DNA of 64,000 nt from JAAYDI01 sp052034005 (GTDB lineage: Bacteria > Planctomycetota > Planctomycetia > Pirellulales > Pirellulaceae), in assembly GCA_052034005.1 (NCBI GenBank), contig JBPOJB010000009.1, positions 62,001 to 126,000 of the forward strand. The letters run 5' to 3'. The translations under genes were made by a program, and so were the position numbers. Below, one piece after another: positions 16,722 through 25,561 of this stretch (position 1 is its first letter; each line of letters begins with the position of its first letter). A model generated the notes under the pieces. It saw nothing but the letters and a program-made list of their open reading frames with translations. It did not search any database and was not told where the DNA came from.

Positions 16722-19688
16722 ATGACCGACAACCGCAACCCGAAGCTCGATCTGTTGGCCATCGGCCTGTTGATGCTGGTTGTCTTCCTGGCGCTCGCCT
16801 TGGTGACCTACGATCCGGCCGATCCGGTGGGCGGCCTGGTGTCTCCGCTGAGCCGGTTGTATGAGCCCGACGTTCTGGTCTACCCGCAGAACACCGGGAT
16901 TGAGAACGCCTGCGGGAGATGGGGCGCGTTGGCGGCCAGCATGCTTTTGACGGGGCTGGGGGCGGGCGCGTACTACCTGGTGATCTCGTTGGGCGCGCTC
17001 GATGCGCTCCTGCTGGCGCGTCGCGACGTCGATGCGCCGTTGGCGCGCGCCGTCGGCTGGTGCACGTCGTTGGTCGGACTCACGACCCTGGCGGCGCTGG
17101 TGGCGCCCCAGTGTTCGGCCGGTCCGGTGATCGGGTCGGGTGGGTATCTCGGCGCGCTGGGCGCGGGCCTGCTCGAGACGCATTTCGCGACGGCCGGGGC
17201 CGTCATCTTGGCGACCAGTCTGTTGGCGGGCGGTCTCCTGCTCTCGACCGACTATGCGCTGATGCACGCGGCGTCGCGCGCGCTGAGCCTGGCGGCGGCC
17301 GTGCTGGCCGGTGGGCGCGCGGGGCTGCGGGCCCGCGGCGCGGCCGCAGCCGATCGGCCCGGGGCGACCAGCGGACCGATCATCCGCCTCCGCGGCGCGG
17401 CGCCGGCCGCTGAGCAGGACGAGTCGGGTCACGAGGAGGATGAGTTTTCGGGAGAGGACGAGTGGGAGGCGCAGTCGGACGAGGAGGACGAAGAGGAAGC
17501 GGACGACGACGATGACGTCGATGAACTGGGCGACGACGAGCCCCTGGCGCGGCGTCCGGCGCGAGCCGCGGCTGAGACGAGCGAGCCGCGCGTCCGTCGA
17601 CACGCCGGCAAGAACGAGCGTCAACGGGTGATGCAGCGCCTGGATGAGGCCAGCCTGGCCGGCGACAATCACGATTACCAGCTGCCGTCGCTCGACCTGC
17701 TGATGGAAGCGGACGAGGTCTGCTTCGAAACGCAGGCCAAGGAGGTGCGTCGCAAAGCCAAGATCCTCGAACAGACGTTCGCCAACTTCGGCTTCAACGT
17801 CAAAGTCGTGGAGATCGAGACCGGCCCGGTCATCGCCCAGTATGAGGTCGAGTTGGAGGCGGGGCTGCGCCTCTCGCGAATCACCGGACTGGCCGACGAC
17901 CTGGCCATCGCCCTGCGGGTCCCGAGCGTGCGGATCGTTGCCCCCATCCCGGGCAAGAACACGGTCGGCATTGAGGTGCCCAACGAGGCGCGCCAGGTTG
18001 TGCGGCTGCGGGAAGTGATGGAGGAGACCAACGGCAAGATCAAGAAGATGAAGGTCCCGCTGTTCCTCGGCAAAGACGTGTCGGGCAACCCGCTGACCGT
18101 CGATCTGGCCACCATGCCGCACCTCCTCATCGCCGGCCGGACGGGCACCGGCAAGAGCGTCTGCCTCAACGCCATCATCTCCTCGATCCTCATGACGCGG
18201 CGGCCGGACGAGGTCCGGTTACTGATGATCGACCCCAAGATGGTGGAATTGAACGGGTACGGCCGGCTGCCGCACCTGATGCACCCGGTCGTCACCGATA
18301 TGCGCAAGGCGGAAGCCATCTTCGCCTGGGCCGTCGAGAAGATGGAAGAACGCTACGCACTGCTGGCCCGGACCGGCGTGCGGCACATCACCAGCTACAA
18401 CCAGCTGGGCAAAGAGGAGCTCTCCGAGCGCCTGCAGCCGGAGACGCCCGAGGAGCGGGATGCCATCCCCGACCACCTGCCGTTCATCGTCATCGTCGCG
18501 GATGAAATCGCCGACCTGATGCTGACGGCGGGCAAGGAGGTCGAACAGCATATCATCCGGTTGGCACAGAAGAGCCGAGCGGTAGGGATCCACTTGATCC
18601 TGGCTACCCAGAAACCGACCGTCGACGTGATCACGGGACTCATCAAATCGAACCTGCCGGCCCGCATCTCGTTCCAGGTGGCCAGCCGAATCGACAGCCG
18701 CGTCGTGCTCGACGAGATGGGCGCGGAGAGACTGCTGGGCAACGGTGACATGCTGTTCCTGTGGCCGGGGACCAGCACGCTCGTGCGCGGGCAAGGGACC
18801 TACCTGAGCGACGACGAAATCAATGCCATTGTCGATACGGTCAGCACCGGCGAACAGAACTTCGTGAACGAACTGGTCAATATGAAGGTCGAGTCGCCGA
18901 GCGACCAGGCGGCGTCCGGCCCGCTCCGCCGACGCGACGAACTCTATGAAAGCGCCGTGGATATCGTGATCCGCGAAGGACGCGGCAGCGTCTCGCTGCT
19001 CCAACGCGCCTTGGGCATCGGCTACGGCCGCGCCGCCCGACTCATCGATTTCATGGCCGAAGACGGCATCGTCGGCGAATATAACGGCTCCCAGGCCCGT
19101 GAAGTGATCCTGTCGCTGGCCGATTGGGAGCGGATGCAGGGCCAGGAACCGGACCCGGCCGCCACCCCGCCCCCCAAACCGCGACGCCCCCATGTCATCC
19201 GCCCGGACGCCGATGACTGGGATCTCCCGGCCCGGAATCATACCCCCGAACCCGCAGCCAGTCTCTCCGAGCCGCACGACGTAGAAGATGACCCGTTCGA
19301 GGGGTATGTCGCGTTCGACCAGGCCGAGCAGGGTCCCGAGGAGGAAGCAGCCCAGGCGGACGCGGCTGCGGAAGAGGACGAAGCCGAGTACCTGTTCGAG
19401 GCGGATGTCGCGAGCCCAGACGACGAGGACGCGGATGCTGGGGATCTGGAGGACGCGTACGACGAGGCCTACGAGGAGGACGAGTACGAAGAGGAGGACG
19501 AGTACGACGAGGAGGACGAGTACGACGAGGAGGACGCGTACGACGAGGAGGACGCGTACGACGGGTGTGACGAGGGAGATGACCATCAGTACGAGTTCGA
19601 GGTGGACGAAGAGGAAGAGGTGGAGTTGGCCCGGGACGAGGACGAGCCGGAGTACGAGCCGGTGCCGCGTCGGAGACGGCGGAGCTAG
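16722..19688 (+). CDS. ftsK: DNA translocase FtsK/SpoIIIE
   Basis: A 988-residue septal DNA pump. The N-terminus (residues 8-190) has about four transmembrane segments (LDLLAIGLLMLVVFLALALV and others). An acidic linker (about 230-285) leads to the motor: alpha domain with NFGFNVKVVEIETGPVIAQYE, Walker A GRTGTGKS at about 472-479, Walker B FIVIVADEIADLM, then the gamma winged helix (about 740-800, SLLQRALGIGYGRAARLIDFM) that reads KOPS-like sequences. Unusually, the protein continues about 190 residues beyond gamma into a highly acidic, Tyr-containing tail with repeated YDEED units, ending in RRRRRS. The ATG at 16722 was chosen because the first membrane helix begins a few residues later. Confidence 0.95.
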   Translation: MTDNRNPKLDLLAIGLLMLVVFLALALVTYDPADPVGGLVSPLSRLYEPDVLVYPQNTGIENACGRWGALAASMLLTGLGAGAYYLVISLGALDALLLARRDVDAPLARAVGWCTSLVGLTTLAALVAPQCSAGPVIGSGGYLGALGAGLLETHFATAGAVILATSLLAGGLLLSTDYALMHAASRALSLAAAVLAGGRAGLRARGAAAADRPGATSGPIIRLRGAAPAAEQDESGHEEDEFSGEDEWEAQSDEEDEEEADDDDDVDELGDDEPLARRPARAAAETSEPRVRRHAGKNERQRVMQRLDEASLAGDNHDYQLPSLDLLMEADEVCFETQAKEVRRKAKILEQTFANFGFNVKVVEIETGPVIAQYEVELEAGLRLSRITGLADDLAIALRVPSVRIVAPIPGKNTVGIEVPNEARQVVRLREVMEETNGKIKKMKVPLFLGKDVSGNPLTVDLATMPHLLIAGRTGTGKSVCLNAIISSILMTRRPDEVRLLMIDPKMVELNGYGRLPHLMHPVVTDMRKAEAIFAWAVEKMEERYALLARTGVRHITSYNQLGKEELSERLQPETPEERDAIPDHLPFIVIVADEIADLMLTAGKEVEQHIIRLAQKSRAVGIHLILATQKPTVDVITGLIKSNLPARISFQVASRIDSRVVLDEMGAERLLGNGDMLFLWPGTSTLVRGQGTYLSDDEINAIVDTVSTGEQNFVNELVNMKVESPSDQAASGPLRRRDELYESAVDIVIREGRGSVSLLQRALGIGYGRAARLIDFMAEDGIVGEYNGSQAREVILSLADWERMQGQEPDPAATPPPKPRRPHVIRPDADDWDLPARNHTPEPAASLSEPHDVEDDPFEGYVAFDQAEQGPEEEAAQADAAAEEDEAEYLFEADVASPDDEDADAGDLEDAYDEAYEEDEYEEEDEYDEEDEYDEEDAYDEEDAYDGCDEGDDHQYEFEVDEEEEVELARDEDEPEYEPVPRRRRRS

Positions 19689-19879
19689 CGTTGCCGTTGA
19701 CAATCCAGGCCGCAACGCCTATTGTAATCGCCTTGTTTCCACATAAGGTATCCTAGCGCGATGGTTCGGTTTGTTGGTTACCCGCTGCCGGCTCTGGTCG
19801 GCCGCATCGTGATTTGTGCCGTAACGGGAGGCTGACCGCGCGCGGGTGCCGGGGGAGACCGATTCGAGGAGATCACCGA

Positions 19880-19965
19880 CCCTGAAGCCCGCCGCGGGTT
19901 TCAGGGTTTTTTGTTTTTTGTTTTTGTTTTTGTTTCTGTCTCTGTTGCTGTCAGTCTTTTTTTGT
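19880..19965 (+). terminator. Strong terminator with extended T-rich tract after ftsK
   Basis: Arms CCCTGAAGCCCGC (19880-19892) and GCGGGTTTCAGGG (19894-19906) pair along their whole length with one G-U wobble, leaving a tight tip. TTTTTTG and further T-rich sequence follow to about 19965. The position, between ftsK and cimA, fits a Rho-independent terminator. The T-rich tract is about 60 nt, far longer than needed. The rest of the ftsK-cimA gap (19689-20027) holds no gene. Confidence 0.85.
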
Positions 19966-20027
19966 CTTCTGGGCTGTTGGCCCGGGCCCGGGTCCGCCCT
20001 GGCGGGTGCCCGGCGGCAGGTGTTGTA

Positions 20028-21701
20028 ATGCGATCGATCGAAATCTATGACACGACGCTCCGCGACGGCGCGCAAAGTGAAGGGATCAGCTTCTCGCTGC
20101 TCGACAAGCTGCAGATCACCCAGCGGCTGGCGCAGATGGGAGTCGAGTACGTCGAAGGCGGCTATCCGTTCTCGAACGAGAAGGATCTGGAGTATTTCCG
20201 GCGGGTCCAGGAGTTGCCGCTCGGCGCGACCAAGATTGCGGCGTTTGGGATGACGCGTCGTCGAGGGTTGACTGCGGCGGGCGATCCGGGCGTCCAGGCC
20301 CTGTTGAACTCCGGCGCCCCGGTGTGCACGATCGTGGGCAAGACGTCCGACTTCCACGCGACCGAAGTGCTGCGCGTCGCGCTGGAGGAGAACCTGGCGA
20401 TGATTCGCGAGACGATAGCGCATCTCGTGCGGGCGGGCCGGGAGGTGATCTACGACGCGGAGCACTTCTTTGACGGTTGGAAGCGCAATCCGCAGTACGC
20501 GGTCCAGACGATCCGCGCTGCGGCCGAAGCCGGTGCCCGGCTGGTGGTCCTCTGTGACACCAACGGCGGGAGCATGCCCGAGGAAATCGCCCAGATGACC
20601 CGGCAGGCGCTGGACGCGTTGGGCCAATACGGGATCGGCGTGGGCATCCACTGCCACAACGATTGCGACCTGGCCGTGGCCAATTCACTGGCGGCGATCG
20701 ACGCGGGGGCCGTGCAGGTGCAGGGCACGGTCAACGGGTTCGGCGAGCGGTGTGGCAACGCGAATCTGATCTCGGTCATCCCGAACCTGGCGCTCAAGAA
20801 ACCGGGCTACCGGGTGCTGGGCGGCGCAGAGCTGGGGCGCCTGACCGAGCTGTCGCGGTTCGTATACGAAATCGCCAACATGAATTTCCGCAACGACCAG
20901 CCGTTTGTGGGGCCCAGCGCCTTTGCGCACAAGGGCGGGATGCATGTGCATGCGGTAGCGCGCTCCTCGTCCAGCTACGAACACATCGACCCGCAACAGG
21001 TGGGCAACGAGCGGCGGATCCTGGTCAGCGAACTATCGGGCCGCTCGAACATCGTCGCTCTGACCACCCAGTACGATCTGCAGTCCGATCGAGCCCTGAT
21101 GGACAAGATCCTCAACGCGATTGTCAGCATGGAGCATCGGGGCTACCAATTCGAGGCCGCGGGTGCTACGTTTGACCTGTTGGTCAAGCGGTGCGCCGGC
21201 GACTTCCACGCGCACTTCGAACGGCTCAAGTACCACGTGGAAGTGAGCAGCGATGGTGGCAGCGAGCTGGTGACCGAAGCGACGGTCAAAGTGCGGGTGG
21301 GCGACCAGGTCCGGCACGAAGTGGCGGAAGGCGACGGCCCGGTCAACGCGCTCGACGCCGCGCTGCGCAAAGCACTCAACGGCTCCTACCCCAGCCTGAA
21401 CGATATGCGGCTGGTCGACTATCGTGTCCGCGTGGTGAACTCCGAGGCGGGCACGGCGGCGCGCATCCGCGTGGTGATCGAAAGCGCCGATTCGCAGCAG
21501 ATCTGGGGGACGGTCGGGGTGAGCGAGAACATCATCGAAGCCAGTTGGATGGCCTTGGTGGATGCGGTCGAGTACAAATTGCATCGCGATGAGCTGGGAC
21601 CCTCTGCCCGCCACGCCCAGCCCCCCATCGCCCAGAGACACTTCACGCCGGGCGTCCCCGGGCCGGAACACGGACGGGCGCCGGACGTCGTCCGCGGATG
21701 A
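20028..21701 (+). CDS. cimA: (R)-citramalate synthase
   Basis: A 557-residue HMGL-like acyltransferase of the isopropylmalate/citramalate synthase family. It has DTTLRDGAQ (residues 8-16), the metal-binding HCHNDCDLAVANSLAA motif, GTVNGFGERCGNANL, and FAHKGGMHVHAV. The C-terminal part (about 430-540) is a LeuA-type dimerisation/regulatory domain. The catalytic-domain wording (SFSLLDKLQITQRLAQMG, YVEGGYPFSNEKD) matches the long CimA subgroup, which condenses pyruvate with acetyl-CoA to give citramalate for isoleucine synthesis without threonine deaminase. Some annotators would label it 2-isopropylmalate synthase. The open frame extends upstream through the T-rich tract, so ATG 20028 is the sensible start. 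A terminator lies in front, so it needs its own promoter. Confidence 0.88.
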   Translation: MRSIEIYDTTLRDGAQSEGISFSLLDKLQITQRLAQMGVEYVEGGYPFSNEKDLEYFRRVQELPLGATKIAAFGMTRRRGLTAAGDPGVQALLNSGAPVCTIVGKTSDFHATEVLRVALEENLAMIRETIAHLVRAGREVIYDAEHFFDGWKRNPQYAVQTIRAAAEAGARLVVLCDTNGGSMPEEIAQMTRQALDALGQYGIGVGIHCHNDCDLAVANSLAAIDAGAVQVQGTVNGFGERCGNANLISVIPNLALKKPGYRVLGGAELGRLTELSRFVYEIANMNFRNDQPFVGPSAFAHKGGMHVHAVARSSSSYEHIDPQQVGNERRILVSELSGRSNIVALTTQYDLQSDRALMDKILNAIVSMEHRGYQFEAAGATFDLLVKRCAGDFHAHFERLKYHVEVSSDGGSELVTEATVKVRVGDQVRHEVAEGDGPVNALDAALRKALNGSYPSLNDMRLVDYRVRVVNSEAGTAARIRVVIESADSQQIWGTVGVSENIIEASWMALVDAVEYKLHRDELGPSARHAQPPIAQRHFTPGVPGPEHGRAPDVVRG

Positions 21702-21803
21702 ATGGCGACGGTGGGGCGGGGAACCTGCGAGCGGAACCGGCGCCGCCCGCGGAGCGGGAGCCGGCACTGAGAGTTGAACGGGGCCTGGAGGACCAACCTG
21801 ACC

Positions 21804-24800
21804 ATGTCTGGAGTATTCTCTGCCGAATCGTTTCCCAATCGATTCGACCATCACTCGGCCCAGCCGCGGATCTATGCACAGTGGGAGCAGGGGGGATACT
21901 TCCACGCGGAGCCGGACCCCGGCCGCCGACCGTACGCGATCGTGATTCCGCCCCCGAACGTCACCGGAGCACTCCACCTCGGCCACGCGCTGAACAACAC
22001 CCTACAGGACATCCTGATCCGGCAGAAACGGATGCAGGGCTACAACACGCTGTGGATGCCCGGGACCGACCACGCGGGGATCGCGACGCAGGCGGTCGTC
22101 GAGAAACGCTTGAGCGAAGAGGAGGGGCTCACCCGTCATGCGCTGGGCCGGGAGGAGCTGGTCCGACGGATCTGGGCCTGGAAGGACGCATACGAGGCGC
22201 GCATCATCGAACAGCTCAAAGCGATGGGCTGTAGCTGCGACTGGCAGCGGCTGCGGTTCACGCTCGACGACACCTGTGCCCGCGCGGTGCGGCGGACGTT
22301 CTTCGATATGTTCCGCGAGCGGCGGATCTTTCGCGGCAAGCGCCTGGTTAACTGGGACACGTTCCTCCAGACGACGGTCAGCGACGACGAGGTGTTCCAC
22401 GAGCCGGTCCAGGGACATTTCTGGCACCTCCGCTACCCCGTGATCGATCCGCGGCCGGGCGAGCCGACCCATGTCACGCTGGCGACGACGCGCCCCGAGA
22501 CGATGCTCGGCGACACGGCCGTGGCCGTGCACCCGAACCCGGCCAAAGCCCTGGCCAAAGCGGCTGCCGACCTGAGCGAGCGCCTGGCCGCCGCGCCGGC
22601 CAAGGAGCGGGCGGCGATCGCGGCCCAGCTGGCGGATGTCGAACTCCGCATCCGCGAGATGCTCCCGCAACTCGAACAGCTGCGCGACATGGCCTTGGAC
22701 GGGCGACTGGTGCGCCTGCCGCTCCTGGAGCGACCTATTCCCCTGGTGACCGACCCCTGGGCCAAACCGCAGCTGGGCAGCGGCTGTGTCAAGGTCACGC
22801 CTGCGCACGACGCCAACGACTACGAAGTGGCGCGCCGCTGCAATCTGCCCATGATCAACATCCTCAACCCCGACGGCACGCTCAACGCACAGGCCGGCCC
22901 CTACCGCGGCCAAAGCGTCCTGGTCGCACGCCAGAACGTCGTCGCGGACCTCGAGAAGGCCGGCCTGGTGGTGGCCATCGAAGACCGCGAAATCGACTTG
23001 GCCCACTCGGACCGCAGCAAGACGCCCATCGAGCCCTACCTGGCGGACCAGTGGTTCGTGAAGATGGAGGAGTTCGCCGAATCGGCCATGGAGGCCGTGC
23101 GGGACGGCCGCGTCCGGATCGTGCCGCCGCGCTACGCCAAAGGCTACCTCGACTGGCTGAGCGAAAAACGGGACTGGCCGGTCAGCCGCCAGCTCTGGTG
23201 GGGACACCGCATCCCCATCTGGTCGCGCGTGTTCGCCAGCGCGTCGGAGCTGGAGGCGTATGCCCAGCGGCTGGAACGCGATCCGCAGTGGCAGGCCGGC
23301 CGCCTTGCGCTCCAGCGCGGAACGGCCGCAGACGACCGGTGTGTCGGCGACACAACCACGTCCGCGTTGACGCTGCACATCTGCCTGCGCGATGACGCCG
23401 AGGAACTGGCGGCCCGGTTCGAGCAGGACGGGTTCCGCCAGGAAGACGATGTGCTGGACACCTGGTTCAGTTCGGCCCTCTGGCCGCATTCGACACTCGG
23501 CTGGCCCCAAGCCACGCCGGAACTGGGCTACTTCTACCCCACGAACGTGTTGATCACCAGCCGGGACATCATCACGTTGTGGGTCGCCCGCATGGTCCTG
23601 ACCGGCTTGAGCAACATGGGCCAGGTCCCCTTCCGGGACGTGTACATCCACCCGAAGATCCTGGACGCCTACGGCGAGGGCATGTCGAAGACGAAAGGCA
23701 ACGGCGTCGACCCGATGGATGTGATCGACAAGTTCGGTCCGGACGCCCTGCGCTTCGGCCTGGCCTACCTGACGAGCGACCTGCAGGATGTCCGGATGCC
23801 GGTCCAGTTCGAATGCCCGCATTGCAACCAGTTGATCGACCAGACGAAGAAGAACCGCGAGATGCCGCGGATCGAGTGCCCGAAGTGCCGACAGCCGTTC
23901 CAGACGCAGTGGGCGCGGAGCGCCGAGGACCGTGCGCTCAAGCGGGGCGCGGTGGTGAGCGAGCGTTTCGAGGTCGCGCGCAACTTCTGCAACAAGCTGT
24001 GGAATGCTGCCCGGTTCGTGATGCTCAACCTCGAGCACTACACGCCGGCCCCGGTGCCGAAGCAGCAGCTGGCCTTCGAAGACCAGTGGATCCTCAGCCG
24101 CCTGGCCACGGTCACGCGCGAGGTCACCGAGGCGTTGGAACAGTACCGCTACTCGGACGCCGCGCGCACGCTGTACGACTTCTGCTGGGTCGAGTTCTGC
24201 AGTTCCTACCTGGAGATGATCAAGGGCCGGTTCCAGGATCCCACCCGCCGCGCGGCGGCCCAGCGCGTAGCCGTCGAGGCGCTGGATGTGATCCTGCGAC
24301 TGCTCCACCCGCTCATCCCGTTCATCACCGAAGAAATCTGGCAGCTGCTGCGCGCCGTCGCGCCCGTGCGCGGCCTGGCGCAGCCGCGCGCGGCGTCCAC
24401 CCACTTGATCGTCGCCGCCTGGCCCGAGCCGGAACCGCAGTGGGCCAACCCCGGGATGGAGCAGCAGTTCGCGCGCTTCCATGCGGTCCTCTCGGCCTTG
24501 CGCGAGATCCGCAGCCGGCAGAACATCCCGCCGCGGCAGCCGCTGCCGTTCGCCGTGCGGTGCGACGAGCCGACCGCCGCCCAGCTGCGGCCGCTTGCCG
24601 CGCACTTCGCGGCGCTGGCCGAGGCGACCGCCACCGACTTCTCGCCGCGCGTGGGCCCGCCGCCGACCCACGCCGCCGTGCACTTGCCGGCCATGGATGT
24701 GTACGTGGACCTGTCGGGCGTGATCGACGTGGCGGCCGAGATCGCCCGCCTGGAAAAACAGCTGGAACGGCTGTGCAGCATGATCGCCGGGAAGGAGAAG

Positions 24801-24935
24801 AAGCTGGACAACCCGAGTTTCGTCGAGAAAGCGCCGGCCGATGTCGTGGCGCGCGAGCGCGCGAGCCTCGATCAGCTGCGCAGCCAGCGCGACACGGTCC
24901 GCCGCGACCTGGCCGTGCTGCAGAAGCAGCCCTAG
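21804..24935 (+). CDS. valS: Valyl-tRNA synthetase
   Basis: A 1043-residue class Ia synthetase charging tRNA-Val. HIGH-type motif in PPPNVTGALHLGHALNN, the WMPGTDHAGIATQ block, editing domain ETMLGDTAVAVHP...VKVTPAHDANDYE, and the KMSKS-type motif GEGMSKTKGNGVDP are all present. A C-terminal coiled coil (EIARLEKQLERL...) completes the bacterial form. It is longer than usual because of two insertions: about 50 helical residues rich in Ala/Glu in the editing domain after AVAVHP (roughly 245-300), and a zinc-ribbon-like stretch CPHC...CPKC (about residues 672-697) after KMSKS. The start ATG 21804 gives MSGVFSAESFPNRFD; a TTG 30 bp upstream is less likely. It follows cimA by about 100 bp. Confidence 0.96.
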   Translation: MSGVFSAESFPNRFDHHSAQPRIYAQWEQGGYFHAEPDPGRRPYAIVIPPPNVTGALHLGHALNNTLQDILIRQKRMQGYNTLWMPGTDHAGIATQAVVEKRLSEEEGLTRHALGREELVRRIWAWKDAYEARIIEQLKAMGCSCDWQRLRFTLDDTCARAVRRTFFDMFRERRIFRGKRLVNWDTFLQTTVSDDEVFHEPVQGHFWHLRYPVIDPRPGEPTHVTLATTRPETMLGDTAVAVHPNPAKALAKAAADLSERLAAAPAKERAAIAAQLADVELRIREMLPQLEQLRDMALDGRLVRLPLLERPIPLVTDPWAKPQLGSGCVKVTPAHDANDYEVARRCNLPMINILNPDGTLNAQAGPYRGQSVLVARQNVVADLEKAGLVVAIEDREIDLAHSDRSKTPIEPYLADQWFVKMEEFAESAMEAVRDGRVRIVPPRYAKGYLDWLSEKRDWPVSRQLWWGHRIPIWSRVFASASELEAYAQRLERDPQWQAGRLALQRGTAADDRCVGDTTTSALTLHICLRDDAEELAARFEQDGFRQEDDVLDTWFSSALWPHSTLGWPQATPELGYFYPTNVLITSRDIITLWVARMVLTGLSNMGQVPFRDVYIHPKILDAYGEGMSKTKGNGVDPMDVIDKFGPDALRFGLAYLTSDLQDVRMPVQFECPHCNQLIDQTKKNREMPRIECPKCRQPFQTQWARSAEDRALKRGAVVSERFEVARNFCNKLWNAARFVMLNLEHYTPAPVPKQQLAFEDQWILSRLATVTREVTEALEQYRYSDAARTLYDFCWVEFCSSYLEMIKGRFQDPTRRAAAQRVAVEALDVILRLLHPLIPFITEEIWQLLRAVAPVRGLAQPRAASTHLIVAAWPEPEPQWANPGMEQQFARFHAVLSALREIRSRQNIPPRQPLPFAVRCDEPTAAQLRPLAAHFAALAEATATDFSPRVGPPPTHAAVHLPAMDVYVDLSGVIDVAAEIARLEKQLERLCSMIAGKEKKLDNPSFVEKAPADVVARERASLDQLRSQRDTVRRDLAVLQKQP

Positions 24936-25080
24936 CCGCGCCCGCTCTATTTTGTACCCCTAGCTCCCTGGAACGGCCGCCTTCGGTGCAGTATGGTGGA
25001 GAGAGTACCTGTCGACGGGCAATCCGCTCAATACGACCGGCGACGCGCCGGCGTTGACTCAGGGGATAGTGAGGTCCGCA

Positions 25081-25482
25081 ATGCCGGTTCAAATGCAACT
25101 GTCGCGGATAATCATCAACGAGATCAATGAACAGCAGGTGATCTACCTGAAAGAAGTCCACGGAGACCGGCAGTTCCCCATCTTGATCGGGCTCTTCGAG
25201 GCTACCAGCATCGACCGGCGCGTGAAATCCTACCGCGCCCCGCGGCCGTTGACCCACGACCTGCTGGTGAACATCGTGGAAGCGCTCGGCGCGGAACTCG
25301 ACAGCGTCGTCATCAGCGACCTGCGCGACCATACCTATTTCGCCAAGCTCCGGGTGCGCCAGGAGGGCGAGATCATCGAGATTGATTCGCGGCCCTCCGA
25401 CGCGATCGCCGTGGCGGTGACCTGTGACCCGCAACTGCCGATCTATGTCGCCGAAGAGGTCCTCAACGAGGTGCTCGACTAG
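25081..25482 (+). CDS. Bifunctional nuclease family protein (DUF151)
   Basis: A 133-residue protein of the DUF151/bifunctional nuclease family (MPVQMQLSRIIINEINEQQ, then FPILIGLFEATSIDR and the core SRPSDAIAVAV). Some plant and Thermotoga members were reported to have DNase/RNase activity; the bacterial role is unclear. Single-domain length is typical. The ATG has a GAGG element 10 bp upstream. It lies about 145 bp after valS and ends close to the convergent sulfotransferase gene. Confidence 0.88.
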   Translation: MPVQMQLSRIIINEINEQQVIYLKEVHGDRQFPILIGLFEATSIDRRVKSYRAPRPLTHDLLVNIVEALGAELDSVVISDLRDHTYFAKLRVRQEGEIIEIDSRPSDAIAVAVTCDPQLPIYVAEEVLNEVLD

Positions 25483-25561
25483 GCGCCCCTCGCAGCGCGA
25501 CGCAGGTCGCGCCAAGCGGGGGCCCGGCCGCCCGGCCCCACGCCTCGATCAACTCGCCCCG

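Noticed and set aside
22002..24683. 893-codon open frame antisense to valS
   Set aside because: High-GC shadow frame; the protein is Arg/Gly/Asp/His-rich with no family features, while the other strand is clearly ValRS.
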